A stretch of DNA of 64,000 nt from Bolinopsis microptera (lineage: Eukaryota > Ctenophora > Tentaculata > Lobata > Bolinopsidae): the NCBI RefSeq assembly GCF_026151205.1, contig NC_087074.1, positions 16,040,962-16,104,961 of the forward strand, read 5' to 3'. The notes below the pieces were generated by a model. That model was not told where the DNA came from. It ran no database searches and saw only the letters and a list, made by a program, of their open reading frames with translations. Shown here in pieces: positions 42,556 through 55,155 of the stretch. The position numbers and the translations under genes were made by a program. Position 1 is the stretch's first letter; the number at the start of each line of letters is the position of its first letter.

Positions 42556-43305
42556 GAGTGAGTGAGTGAGTGAGTGAGTGAGTGAGTGAGTGAGTGAGTG
42601 AGTGAGTGAGTGAGTGAGTGAGTGAGTGAGTGAGTGAGTGAGTGAGTGAGTGAGTGAGTGAGTGAGTGAGTGAGTGAGTGTAAGTGTGAATGTGAGTGAG
42701 TGTGAATGTCAGTGAATGTCAGTGAGTGAGTGAGTGTGTTAGTGAGTCAGTGAGTGAGTGAGTCAGTGAGTCAGTGAGTCAGTGAGTCAGTGAGTCAGTG
42801 CGTCAGTGAGTCAGTGAGTGAGTCAGTGAGTCAGTGAGTCAGTGAGTCAGTGAGTGAGTCAGTGAGTCAGTGAGTCAGTGAGTCAGTGAGTCAGTGAGTC
42901 AGTGAGTCAGTGAGTCAGTGAGTGAGTGAGTCAGTGAGTCAGTGAGTGAGTGAGTGAGTGAGTGAGTGAGTGAGTGAGTGAGTGAGTGAGTGAGTGAGTG
43001 AGTGAGTGAGTGAGTGAGGGAGTGTGAGGGAGTGTGAGGGAGTGTGAGGGAGTGAGTGATTGACTGAGTGAGTGTGAGTGAGAGTGAGTGAGTGAGTGAG
43101 TGTGTGTGAGTGAGTGAGTTTGAGTGTGTGAGTTTGAGTGTGAGTGAGTGAGTGAGTGAGTGAGTGAGTGAGTGAGTGAGTGAGTGAGTGAGTAAGTGAG
43201 TGAGTGAGTGAGTGAGTGAGTGAGTGAGTGAGTGAGTGAGTGAGTGAGTGAGTGTGAGTGTGAGTGTGAGTGTGAGTGTGAGTGTGAGTGTGAGTGTGAG
43301 TGTGA
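42556..43305. repeat. (GTGA)n array with GTCA and GTGT variants
   Basis: About 750 bp of GAGT tetranucleotide repeat with interspersed blocks of GAGTCAGT and GAGTGT. Between this and the preceding array (42141-42555) there is unique sequence with no gene. Confidence 0.95.
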
Positions 43306-43806
43306 GTCTCTGTTGGTGGTGCGCAAGTGTGAAACATGCGATGTCTATGTTAAAAGTTAATTTAACTTTGTTTACACTCTTTATCATTAGTCGCAGTGAA
43401 TTCATACCTGGTTATTGTTATTGCAACAACAAAAACATTCCACATGTACACACGAGGTTTAAATGACAACAAGCTGTGTTCTTTGTTTACATTCGTCGGT
43501 AAATTAATCTAATTATTCATCAAATTAACCACCATCGACTTCCTACATTTCCTACATTTTTTGATTTGTCTCCGTTGCGTTTCTTCCCTTCTTCTCCCCC
43601 CGGCGCTCCCGGGACCACATTGCCGAATGTTTATATCTGGGAACAATGATGTACGTACTGCAGCCGTTCCCACGGAGTAATCAAGCTACCCTCGCTCAGG
43701 CAAGTCACGTGATGCCCATATAAGGGAGCAGCTCAGGCAAGGCATTTTTGCTAGATCTCGGTTGAGAACTATTTCTCTAATTCTCTATCCGTGAGATTAT
43801 AAAATC

Positions 43807-46469
43807 GGGGGGGGGGGGGGGGGGGGGTGTAACCCAAAAAAAACCCAACTCCTACCCAAGAAAAGGTAATACTGGGATTGGGTTTTTTTGTGTTTTTTTG
43901 GGTTTTTTAAACAAAATTTAAACAAAATTCTAGCCATTTCATTAATTGTATTGAATGTGAATTATTTCCCACTGAGTCTTACCTACGTGTTGTCCTCATG
44001 TCTTAACTTAATAGATAGTTTACATAGTATATAAGTGTGTTTATAATTATATTGATAGTATGTTATAACGATAGCAAACATGATGTCTCGTTCATCGAGA
44101 TATAATCCATATGAATGCACAAAGTGGAAATGTGCCAAACGTGGCAAATGTGTTCCCCTGTCATGGAAGGAGGCTATGACGAAGGTCAAGGGCAAGTCAA
44201 AGCACATGACTTAAATTACTTGACGGCTTCAGAGTCCGAGTCTCGATGATGTGTCTCCAAAGCTTTCTGTCCACCATAAGCTCCTTAATCTCCCCAGTGT
44301 TCTTGAATCCAGTGTCACTTATTAGGTTATCGACGAAGGTGAGCGGTGGTCTACCCCTCCCTGGTTCCCAAAGGAGAAGTTGGTGTGCTGCCAGGTCATC
44401 ATGTCGCTGGATGTGCCCAGCCAACCTCATTCTTCTGGCCTGTATCTTCGAAATAACTCTTGGGAGTGATCCAAAGACCTCCTTGTTGGTGCGATGTCCT
44501 CTCCAGTCCACGTTTAGGGCCATCCGAAGCATTCTACTGTAACATCCGTCTATTCTTTTCTTCAACGATTCTGTTATTGTCCACGTTTTCGTTCCATACA
44601 GGAAGATTGATTCAACCGTAGCTTGAACAGACGGATCTTTAAATCTCGGCGCAAATTGGACCTCCACATAGCCTACATTTTGTGGTAGGCAGCCCATGCC
44701 TTGGCCTTGCGTAACTTAAAGTCGTGCTCCGTTGTACTAAAATCCTCAACTTTTTCTAAGGCATGTCCGTCCTTAGAAACTATTGTGTGTGGCTCCTCTC
44801 CTACTAAATTAACTGTAAGATGCTTGGTTTTAGACAAAAAAGATTTCATGCCTCCTCATCAGATGAGGCTTTTGTAGGACTGTAGCATGTGATGACAAAT
44901 GACAATGAGCCTGGGCTCTCCATTAAGAGACATGGTGAGGATCCTTGCGCTGTAAGATTTTATAACTTTATAAGACTTATAGCCTCATTTGCGCTGCTGT
45001 CCTCGTCAAGATGATTTCTACTCTCCCATTAGAAGCGCCAGCTGCGTTTCTCCACGCAGATGAGATCACTGGATGAATCCCTTTGTTCATCTTTTCTATT
45101 CTGGTATTCTCAGCAATCAGCATGCACTACCCGATGTTCGATTCTTGCAGGGCAAGGATGTGCAGCTTGCTTCGAGAAAATAGTTCTGCAAGTTCGATGC
45201 GTTTGTGCTGTTCTCTGGCTGTTCTTATGTTAAATGTGCTAACCTTAGCAGTCCTTTTACATGATACAATACAATTGATGTTCATATTTTTTTGATGTTT
45301 TCTTGTTTGACTTTCTGTAGAAATAGGTTGTCGTGTTGTGGAGACCGAGTCATCAGCTTCTGTAATAGCAGCGTAATTACCCCGGCAACCACTTCCACTA
45401 GAAAAATAAGGGGCTTTAACCCTTAAGCTGTTGATAAACTTCATCTTGACTTTTCAGTTGGCTCACAATCCTGTGCAGTGCCCTGCACATTGGCAGTGGA
45501 TTGTGTTCTTAACTCTTGCGCCACTAAAAGGTTAAGGGCATCCGCTTGAACAATAGCCATCTTTAACTCTCACCATAATATCTTGGGTATCTTGAGCATG
45601 TAATTGCACGAACATATGCTATACAAGACAAATGTGACACTTCCTTTTTCTACCCAACAGTATCAGTTGTAATCCTTACCCAATCGTCACCTGCTCCAGT
45701 GTGGGACTTTCCGATTTTATCCCAAAGCATAAGGAGGTTAGATAAGAGTGAGAACAGAGCTACACTTTAGCGGGGACTAACCCTTCCCTTGACTACCTCG
45801 TTACCCGGTACCCCGGGCATAGGGATTAGGGAGCCGTATCCTGACTACCAGAGTGTGGTCCAGTCTAGCTGGGTCATAGTAGACTAGGTTGAACAGGGTA
45901 ACAGCCAACACCTCTTTAGCTACTGTGCAATCCACAGTAAAGATTTACGAGTCTCAAAGCCTCTTGTAGACCAAGAGTTAAGGAGTCAATAGATCAAATT
46001 ATTGAACTTCCGGGGTTCGATGTCTCCCGTCGACTGTCCTGCCTTTAGCCTGGACCCCCTGTCCAGTATCCAGTCTTCACCACGCGGAGGTAGTGGCTTT
46101 CATCATGCTGTCCGATGAGTGTCTGGAAGAGGGCACCAGCAGGATATCCCTTTTCAAAGTTCTGGGAGCCTCACATCAGACCAGGGCTTCCACCCAGCTT
46201 CTATCCAGCGGTGACGCCTTGGGCCACCTAAGCTTCACACAACCATTGAAAGACCACCTGCCTACTTGTAAACATTTTGACGATGCGAATATTACAGTCG
46301 AGGGTCTGATGCTGTACATTCTCAGTGTACAGCATCATACCCAAATGAAAAATTTGTAAAAAACCCAAAAAAAACCCAACTCCTACCCTGAAAAAGGTCA
46401 TACTGGGATTGGGTTTTTTTGGGTTTTTTTGGGTTACACAGCCCCCCCCCCCCCCCCCCCCCCCCCCCC
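43807..46469. mobile_element. 2.66-kb poly-G-ended element with 6-bp TSD (AAAATC)
   Basis: A run of 21 G followed by TGTAACCCAAA opens the element. GGGTTACACAG plus 28 C closes it, giving inverted ends. AAAATC flanks it at 43801-43806 and 46470-46475. Just inside both ends lies a module in the same orientation: AACCCAACTCCTACCC, then AAAAGGT, then ATACTGGGATTGGG and T/G-rich repeats. The interior contains pieces of a LINE on the minus strand (45444-45127 and 44697-44197). Near 46308-46336 a 10-bp-arm hairpin (GATGCTGTAC...GTACAGCATC) precedes the right module. Confidence 0.85.
44197..45444 (-). pseudogene. LINE fragments inside the poly-G-ended element
   Basis: Read on the minus strand in element order, 45444-45127 gives an endonuclease-like start (VSTFNIRTAREQHKRIELAE then LHILALQESNIG), the first motifs of an APE-type endonuclease. 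After an untranslatable gap, 44697-44197 gives a reverse-transcriptase C-terminal region (SIFLYGTKTWTITESLKKRI, ARRMRLAGHIQRH, LLLWEPGRGRPPLTFVDNL). This pattern is known from RTE-like retrotransposons often annotated as craniofacial development protein 2-like. The RT core with the YADD motif is missing, so it is a deletion derivative. Confidence 0.7.
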
Positions 46470-46475
46470 AAAATC

Positions 46476-48638
46476 CTGGTGTTGTAATTCTGTTGGTGGC
46501 GTAGCTTTAATATATTCCAAATTGTCTCTTCGGTTTTCACAATTTGCATGACCATCCCTCCTCAAATTTAAAACTCTGGTCAGTGAGAAAGTTTGGTACT
46601 GCAGCTTTTTAATAACTTAACTTTCAAAGCTAATTTTTTCGGTCATGAAATTTACGAAAACCAATATTTTTCAAGGAAAGAAGTCAGTTTTTCGTTATCG
46701 ACTAATTTTCTATCAAAGGACAACAAAAAATGTCACGGTACGTCGTGAGCCAAAATGACACAATATGTTGGGTTGCTATTAACAGGCAATTATTTCAGTA
46801 TTTCTAGCCCAGTCAGGTTGACAGATGATTTATCTGCATTGTTAGTCTTATTGTAGAAATCTTTTAGTAGTTATTTGAGACCATTTTAGGGGTAAAGATG
46901 CACTAAAACTCATAATTCATCACTTCATCCACTTTAACAGGTGTAATGAATATCCAAGCAACCCAAATAGGAATAATGTGAATGCATTGTAAAATATGGC
47001 AAACCATTTACTCTTTAAGCCTCAAGTTTACTGCAGGTTGGGTAGAAGACATTTCCACTTACTTCGCTCGACAGTTATTTTCTTACATTATAGTATATTT
47101 AATTCGCCATAATATGTTGTCAATTTGATCGCGTATTTACTCCACTGCTTATTAAAATTTTGACTTTAAGAGTTTAAGTATTGATTGAGGGATTATATAA
47201 CATGTTGACTTTATTCTGATGAAAAGGCAAACTGTGACTACTTACCACAAACATGCTTATACTTTCTGTGCTGGTTTTTAAGTTTTCAAGGTTTTGATAT
47301 TTCGTCTTTCGCTCTCTTGTTACCAGGTAATGAGATAAATGCCAATCTAGTCTTCCTCGGTTTAACCATTAACTTAGTCCCATTTTAATGTGGTGTTCAT
47401 CTATAAATACACTCTGAACGTAATAATTTCCTTAAAAGGTATGTTTTATAAGCAGTTAACAACGTTATGTGATGCTAAGTCTATTAATCCATAACTGATA
47501 TGGAACTAATAATAAATCTTTAATAGTTAGGTTGTTAGAACAGTTACAGTTCTTAAAACTCATCCTGAAAGTTGATTTCCAGAATATTTATTAACAGCTA
47601 GGTTACTTCTGTAACTAAGCAAGGATCGCTTACTGTTCTTCTTCCCAAAATACTAATCGGTGGATTTATGGCAGCAGTTTAGTGTCAGTCAGAGTGCCAA
47701 TAAAGACAACCAACAATTACTGATTGAACTCATTATTGGTTGCAAATCATAGTTTTATCACGGCAGCACGAACTTTCTTGAACAAACTCTAGTCATAGAA
47801 TATAGGCAACATAGTAAGTTATTATTAGTAATTATTGGCATTAGACTTCACCAGCGTAGCCGTATATATATATATATATTATATATTATATTAAATTTGA
47901 CGTTATTATCCGATTATAGCTGTGTAGACCGTGGCCCACTGATGTACATCCTTATTTCATAATTAAATGCATCCCCCTCTCTCCTCATGTCTGAATTGAT
48001 GTTTGTATTTTCTGTGTAGTAATAATATTTTCCTTTCAGATTGAGCTCCATGAGTGGTTTATATTTGAAAACAGTTTTTCCTCCCGTACATTATTGTCAA
48101 GTAACTTATGCTTTAAATTAAACATCGCAATACTGTATGCATACAAAGTAAAAGCTTATCACGCACTAATGCTCCTATCTTACGGAGTAAGCTTGTGGCA
48201 TTTTGTTTCTGCTTTCCAGCGGTTCATCTCAATTGTGATGGTGTCGTCTATTGTTGGTTTGTGAACGATTCTGTTGAATAGGAAAGTTTGGATCTTTGCC
48301 TGAAGCCATTCTGCTCTAGCGTTGGATTAAAAGTTAACGCATCTTTGCTGTTATAACCATATCACTTTAATCTCCAAACAGGGATCTTTGATGCTTATAT
48401 TTATTATTGATTTTCAAGATATATCTCGACCAAACTGTAAGCACCTGTCAAAGTGCCCACAACTTGACGACATAACTTTATCAATTAAGTTGTCAGGCAT
48501 TTTGACTTCATATTTTTACTCTTTGCCACTTTGTTGTGAGATTGTGCTATTCTCCTAGAGTTGAAACTATCTTGCAATTTACAAGCTCTTTAAGTTTAGG
48601 ATCCGTTTATTCTGCTGTTATAGTGTTACTTATATTTC
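46476..48638. other. AT-rich intergenic sequence upstream of the G-beta gene
   Basis: No gene, RNA or element identified. A 5' UTR exon of the G-beta gene is expected somewhere upstream because the start-codon exon opens with a splice acceptor, but I cannot place it. Confidence 0.4.
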
Positions 48639-49065
48639 CCTTCCTTCCCTTCCTTCCCTTCCTTCCCTTCCTTCCCTTCCTTCCCTTCCTTCCCTTCCTT
48701 CCCTTCCTTCCCTTCCTTCCCTTCCTTCCCTTCCTTCCCTTCCTTCCCTTCCTTCCCTTCCTTCCCTTCCTTCCCTTTCTTCCCTTTCTTCCCTTTCTTC
48801 CCTTCCTTCCCTTCCTTCCCTTCCTTCCCTTCCCTTCCCTTCCCTTCCCTTCCCTTCCCTTCCCTCCCCTTCCTTCCCTTCCTTCCCTCCCCTCCCTTCC
48901 CTTCCCTTCATTCCCTTTTTTCTTCATCCCTTCCCTTCCCTTCCCTTCCCTTCCCTTCCCTTCCCTTCCTTCCCTTCCCTTCCTTCCCTTCCCTTCCCTT
49001 CCCTTCCCTTCCCTTCCCTTCCCTTCCCTTCCCTTCCCTTCCCTTCCCTTCCCTTCCTTCCCTTC
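48639..49065. repeat. (CCCTT)n-type polypyrimidine satellite
   Basis: About 430 bp of CCTTCCTTCC/CCCTT units, almost all pyrimidine on the plus strand. It ends 68 bp before the first identified G-beta exon, inside the presumed 5' UTR intron. Confidence 0.95.
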
Positions 49066-49136
49066 TCACCTCCTGACTCCTATCTCCTGTCCATTACCTC
49101 TTTCCCCTATCTTACCAGATCATTTAATTTTAGGAG

Positions 49137-52100
49137 ATGGAGGATCCAGGAGTAAACCTGGCTGACCTGACTCCCGAGGAGAGGGAGGCTTACGAACTGA
49201 AACTGCAGTTACAAGAAAAGAGGCAAGAAGTCCGCGATACGTCGCTCTTTGATGAGGCTCAAACTGCAGAACATGTTAATGTCAAGATAAGGAGGAGACG
49301 AGATCTCAAGGGTCATCTTACCAAGGTTTGGGTTAAGTACTTGTTTTAGGACACCAACTTTCAACTTTTTCCAACTTTTTCCAACTTGAAGTTTCGTGAT
49401 CTTGCATTTACATCCTGTCAGGTTCATTTTAATCAGCTGTGTGTCTGCAGGTTTACGCGATGGACTGGAGCGCAGACGCGCGACACGTGCTGAGCGCTAG
49501 CCAAGACTCCAGGCTCCTCGTCTGGGATACCTACAGTGGTAACAAGATCCACGCTATTGAGCTGAAGTGCTCCTGGGTCATGTGCTGCTCATACGCACCC
49601 TCCGGTAAGTCTGCAGTCATCTAGCCATTGGCATTACCAAGTCATTTACCAGTCACAATTCAGTCATCTAGCCAGCTCCCACAATCTACATAAATCGGAC
49701 ATATTTCATTGCAGCGCTGCTTGATGCTTACTCTCGCGGGCTTGTGCAATAAAATGTTCTAACTGTAACTTCTAGTCCAGCATATTTACAAGTACATTCT
49801 CATGCGTACACTGTAATTCTACCTTCAAGCCTTACAGACCAGAATCGTACAAGTAAAATGTTAAACTCATAATGGTAGAGAATTCCCATTAAAAAGCCAC
49901 TAATAGCTGTCTTTTGTTGCGGCGTCTGTTGTCGCTTCTGTAATTACACGTGCAATGCTATTTCAGGAAATTTGGTCGCATCCGGCGGACTTGATAACGT
50001 GTGTTCGGTGTATGATCTGAACGATGAAGACGCAAATCTAAGCGGAAAGGTAAACTAACAATAACGCTGTCGGTATTTCCTTTATTATTCTGTGCAGCTC
50101 TGTGCCAATAACTGCAAAATACTCTGCAGATAATGACGATGATTTGTTAGGGCTTATGGAAACCATAAGTAGTGCGATAGTGACTCTCAAGAGATTTAAA
50201 CGCAATTAATGATTTACCCGATGGTTACCCCGTGTGTGTGCTCTCTCCTGGTACCTAATGCATAATCTTATATATTAGTGATAATAAATCGAATCTTTTC
50301 CTTAGGCTATCAAAGTGCTGACGGGCCACGACGGATACCTTGGAGAATGCCAGTTTCTCTCTGACAAACAGATACTGACAAGTTCAGGTAGTTATACTTC
50401 TCTTTATACTTAACATGCACAACTCTCTCTATCTCTCTCTCTCTCTGCACAACTCATGCTGCAGCTCAGCGACCGCGGCGTCAAAGTATAGTACTCTAAC
50501 AGCTGCAGTTGTCAAAGTCATGTTGCTATTGTTCTTGGTGTAACAGGACTTCAGCACATATTCCGACCGGGTACCGAACAAAATTGTCATAATGCAAAGG
50601 GAAACCTGACAAGTTCAGAATGCTGATATACTTATATTGTGATTTGTGAAGCAGTAAAGTTGGGAAGCAGCCGCTTTTAGTTTTAGAGACAATATCATTT
50701 TGCAGTTTAACATTCTAATATCGAATGTTGGGGGCCAAAGGTGTAGGTCACTACCCTAGTGTTCAAGTCACCCCCGTCGATTAAATTAATATTACTCATG
50801 ATAAGTTATAAATATGTAATTTTATAATATGTAATATTATAAAGGGAACTATGAATTAAGTTCACATTAAGCTTGTCACATTAGATGTTAATAGCCCTTA
50901 GATCCAGTACGCCAACGTTTTGAAATTTTTCTGGGATTGAAACGATTTACAAAAACATCAAAAAGTTTCTACTTTCAAATAGCTAAGTCGCAAAGCAGTT
51001 TAAATTGAACGGTTCTGTAGAAATTCACACCAAATATTTAATAACATGCTTCATGACGTCAGTACCAAAATCTTCGCACGATTACAGCAAAGTCAGTAAA
51101 ACATTAAATAGGTGACTGGTCAAAGACATTAAAACCAATTCATGATGACGTCACAGTTGAACGATCCATAAAACGTCGAAGAACTAAGTGAGAAATCTGA
51201 TAAATGTTTGTTTAAATTGGGGAATGTTTTACAGTTGTTTAAAATGGCTAATATTTTACAGGCGATCACATGTGTATTTTGTGGGACATTGCAACTGGAC
51301 AACAAATCACAACCCTCAAAGATCATCTGGGAGAGGTTGACTGTCTGAGTATCCTGCCCGATAACAACACTTTCCTCTCAGGTAACCCACCTTTATATTA
51401 ATTTTATATTTCCTTGTGTTTTGAATCAACAAGTTTGCCTCCAGTGGTGGTATATAATCTTCATAATTCACTCCTTTGTCACAAGGATAACAACTCCTAA
51501 CTAGAGTACTTGAGATGAACGTGACCGGATCTTAACTGAATTATTGGATTTAAAATATACATGCTACGTCTGTAGTCTGGTCTGCAAGTTACCATGAAAG
51601 TCCATGATATCTAATACCTCGGCAGCTCTATGTAATGAAATTAAGTAGTTGCCCCGTTCCACTTCCACCTCACAACTAAATGGTGAACTGGAACTACAAA
51701 AATGACTGTTCTAAACACTCTCGACTAGTCGTCGTAACAGAGCAGAATTTATGACAGTATATTGTTCTAAAATGTTTAACCCTCTCATTATTTAGTGGAT
51801 TTGTAGAATGAGTTATCCAGTTACAAAACATAATCGGTAACAAAGACCCCCAACCACTTAATTAGCGACACACCTTCAGTTTTAAGGTTTCGAGGGCAAA
51901 ATTGGCAAATTAACAAGAATTTAAAATTAAAAAATAAATGTTTGCGTAACTGTAATGTCTCCTTCAGGATCAACGGACGCTACAGTGAAGTTGTGGGATC
52001 TGAGAGAAGGAATGTGCAAGCAAACCCTTGTGGGCCATTTGTCGGACGTCGTGGACTGCAAATGGCTGGCCAACGGATTAAACTTCGTGACAGCTAGTGA

Positions 52101-52386
52101 TGATGGAATCGTACGATTATTTGACATAAGATCCGACCAAGAAATCGCACAGTATAGTTACGAATACCCACAAGCGGGTGTCTCCTGTGTCGATACCTCG
52201 CTCAGCGGGAGGATCATATTCGCGGGTTACGACGATTTTAATGTAATATTGTGGGACACGCTGCTCGGAGACCTGTTGTATGTGCTCAGTGAACACGGAG
52301 CCAAAGTCAGCTGTTTGGGTGTCGATAGAGATGGCGTGGCGCTGTGTACAGGTTCCTGGGACAATTTACTCAAGATTTGGAACTAG
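49137..52386 (+). CDS. GNB1: G protein subunit beta (G-beta 1-4 class)
   Basis: Six exons: 49137-49325, 49451-49604, 49967-50049, 50306-50387, 51262-51381, 51968-52386 (TAG), all GT-AG and phase-consistent, giving 348 aa. The N-terminal ~45 residues form a charged helix for the coiled coil with G-gamma, followed by seven WD40 blades. Landmarks: [38 protein letters not shown] (with the Trp that contacts G-alpha and effectors), [44 protein letters not shown], and the C-terminal [11 protein letters not shown]. The last two fit G-beta 1-4 and argue against G-beta 5. Divergence is unusual for this conserved family: the N-terminus ([20 protein letters not shown]) differs from the SELDQLRQEAEQLKN type, and many blade residues are changed. 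The ATG follows an acceptor (TTTTAG) by three bases. AATAAA lies at 52806-52811. It works at the plasma membrane in heterotrimeric G-protein signalling. Confidence 0.95.
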
Positions 52387-52805
52387 GATATTATCATTAT
52401 ACTATCATTACATGATGTCTGTACGATGGATTTTTCGGAAATTAGAGTTTCATCAGTGAGAAGAGAAGGGTCAGTCAGCAGTATAACCGTAATATTATCC
52501 TTCCTTAATTTCTGGTAATTTTGAGAGTTTTATACGAAATTACCGGCCACTAACTAAACACTTGTCACGTTACCTGTGCGGTAATATGCTTAGATTTGGT
52601 TCCACGAACAAGGGAATCTTCCTTTATCTTGTCAGATACTCAGAGCAAGAATACGTTCCTGGTAGAAAGCTGACAGAACCAGGCAACTGATCAAAACGAC
52701 AGACTAAAATCTCCATCAACCTGATTCATGGATAAAAGTCCACTTTTTACAGAAAAGGCCGTCATTCTCTGACCGCTCTATTTAAAGAACTGTTCCAAAT
52801 GTGAA

Positions 52806-52811
52806 AATAAA
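52806..52811 (+). promoter_or_regulatory. Poly(A) signal of the G-beta gene
   Basis: AATAAA lies 420 bases after the stop codon. Confidence 0.6.
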
Positions 52812-54560
52812 GCTTGTAGCAATGAAACAAGCTTCACACACTCTTCATTTATAAGACTGAGTCACATTAACATCTCAAACCGCATTTAAATCTCTTTGTA
52901 CAAGTTCACCAAAACATTAGACAAATAAATAGCGAATATTTACTTTTAGCTCAGTAGTTCCATTCAGTCCAATTTCTAGTTTTTTGCCTGTTTGCACATT
53001 TTGCACACTAGTTAGTTTTGCACATATTGATATCATGTATTAATTAAAGCTTGGTTTTTTTGCCGCTCTGTTGCAGTAGTAGTAGGTAGGTTTTTTTTGG
53101 AGAAAGCGAAATTATTTTCAGTGATGAGTTTTCAAAATATCATCATCTTTTGTGCACGTTCTGTGTCAAGTATAATGCAATCATTAAGTTAAAATAATAC
53201 ACAGTATGATCCAACTCCGCTTTAATAAGATTTATGAAAAGTTTAACCTCTTTTTTAGTATTAAATTTAAAATAATTTAGTACAATGTAATCACGGAAAC
53301 AATTTAAAGGCGTTTTCACTCATTTGAAACTAATGATGGAGAATCTTTATATCAAGTTAAGATATAAGATATTTAATGAAGGAGCATTAAACTGAGAAAC
53401 TGGTTATGTGGTTAAAGAAATTCTTATCTTTAACGACCGAGTTTTTATGAATTTTTGATCGCGTATAATAGACTTTTGGTTTGTGTTATTATGTCTCAAT
53501 ATTATATTTGTAATTGAATCTGAGTTTAATGTTTTGAACAAAATCCAATTTGTTTGTTTCTTCTGATTATAGGAGGTTTCTTGTCCAACTCTATACTAAT
53601 ACAGTTTAGGCCGAACACCATAATATAAGCATTAGTAACCTAGGTTGTAGGTCTAGAAACATAGGGTTGACAAAATGTGAATACATGAATTATCCTGTTT
53701 CAATTCTACAAAACAACCAAATTAGCAGCGCAAACTCAGCATTTGTTTTTTTAAAACCATTCAAAATTTGTGATTGAGAATAAAAGATTTTCCGGGGTGC
53801 GGAATCACTAAATTCGAATGTCTAATGATATAGCCTCCAGGTTAATGGTTAAGAGACGATCGAAGTATCTCCAAATCACCCCACAATACAGACCTATCTA
53901 TGTACTATGACTAGCAAACCTGTAATATATATTATAATATTTGGTTTGTCGTTAAGGTCGACTCAGATACAACAAATACACCGAAGACTCCTGGCTAGGT
54001 GAACCACGTGACCGCCGAAGACTCATGGCTAGGTGAACCACGTGATATACTATCAACCAATTACGACGTCAGAATTTCATCATCTGAGATGATGGATATG
54101 TCATATGGTATATTTAAGGACGCGCTGCATAGATTTTATCAAATTTTGGTAAATTCGCAATATGTCTAGGGGGTGCACGATAAAAATAACAAATAAACTT
54201 GCTCGGATTTTAAAATTTTTGTACCACTGTTTTCTAGAGACTGTGAGAATTTTCACAATACCAAATTTGTTATACCTTTTTGGAAAGATCAGTGAGTGTC
54301 GCCTACTCGCCTAGGTGCCATATTTGATGGTGCGCGGCTTTTGGAGCAAAAGTCGCGTAATTTGATCAAAATTGATCAAATTCGTTGATTTTTGTCGTAT
54401 TATTCGGATATATCTTCAGTTCCTTGAATGGGATCATTCTGAAAATTGGCGACGACCTTCCAATAGGGCTTTCACAGCTGTCTGAAAAATTTGGTGGATA
54501 TCGGAGTTGATATAGTGATCAAAATGAGGCAAAATACGCTGCTTTTAGCTGTAAGATATT
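52812..54560. other. Intergenic sequence with a 34-bp tandem duplicate
   Basis: Mostly AT-rich and featureless. At 53982-54011 and 54016-54045 a 30-bp phrase, CGAAGACTCxTGGCTAGGTG followed by AACCACGTGA, is repeated with a 34-bp period. Each copy has a CACGTG E-box. Confidence 0.6.
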
Positions 54561-54618
54561 GTCTGATGGTTTGATATGCTTTAAATTTTTTGGACACTTT
54601 CCTTGTAAGTCTATGAGT

Positions 54619-54650
54619 ATTGGTAACCTTACTCGAGTAAGGTTACCAAT
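54619..54650. repeat. Perfect 32-bp palindrome
   Basis: The left half is ATTGGTAACCTTACTC and the right half is its exact reverse complement, centred on CTCGAG with no spacer. Confidence 0.95.
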
Positions 54651-54906
54651 TTTTGTTGCAATCGGAGGTCGGGAAAAATGCTTAATATATATTTGTTTGA
54701 AGAAAATTGTGCTGGCCGAAATTAGCGCTAAAGAACTATCCTACAGTCGGCACGCGCGGCTCACTGTCGATGGCGCACTACCTAATCTGTCCCATTGACA
54801 TTAGTTCAATTTTAATTGACGATGTCAATTCATCACAGCTCGGTGAGGCTCCTGGCTCAGTAGCACATCGCGCTACAAGTTCAATTATTCACATAGCCAT
54901 GTGCCT

Positions 54907-55155
54907 CACAGGGGGAGCTGAAACCAGGTTTTCGATCCAACGCTGCCATGTGTAGTCAAACGTCGTCAAAAGTTGCTCTCGTCCAATGAAATCGCTGCAT
55001 TATGTAAGCCAAGCTCCGCATATGAATATATGTAATTCAATTATGCATACTAACTTGCAAAATGCAGCGATTTCATTGGACGAGAGCAACTGTTGGCGAC
55101 GTTTGACTACAAATGGCAGCATTTGATCGAAAACCTGGTTTCAGACCCCCCTGTG
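54907..55155. repeat. Inverted repeat, ~94-bp arms
   Basis: The left arm 54907-55000 (from CACAGGGGGAGCTGAAACCAGG to GAAATCGCTGCAT) pairs with the right arm 55062-55155. The arms are separated by a 61-bp AT-rich spacer and match imperfectly. Confidence 0.85.

Noticed and set aside
42899..43405. THSLTHSL open frames
   Set aside because: GTGA tetranucleotide repeat in translation.
48536..49165. FLPFLPF-repeat open frame overlapping the start of the G-beta gene
   Set aside because: It is the CCCTT polypyrimidine satellite in translation and is out of frame with the real G-beta exon.
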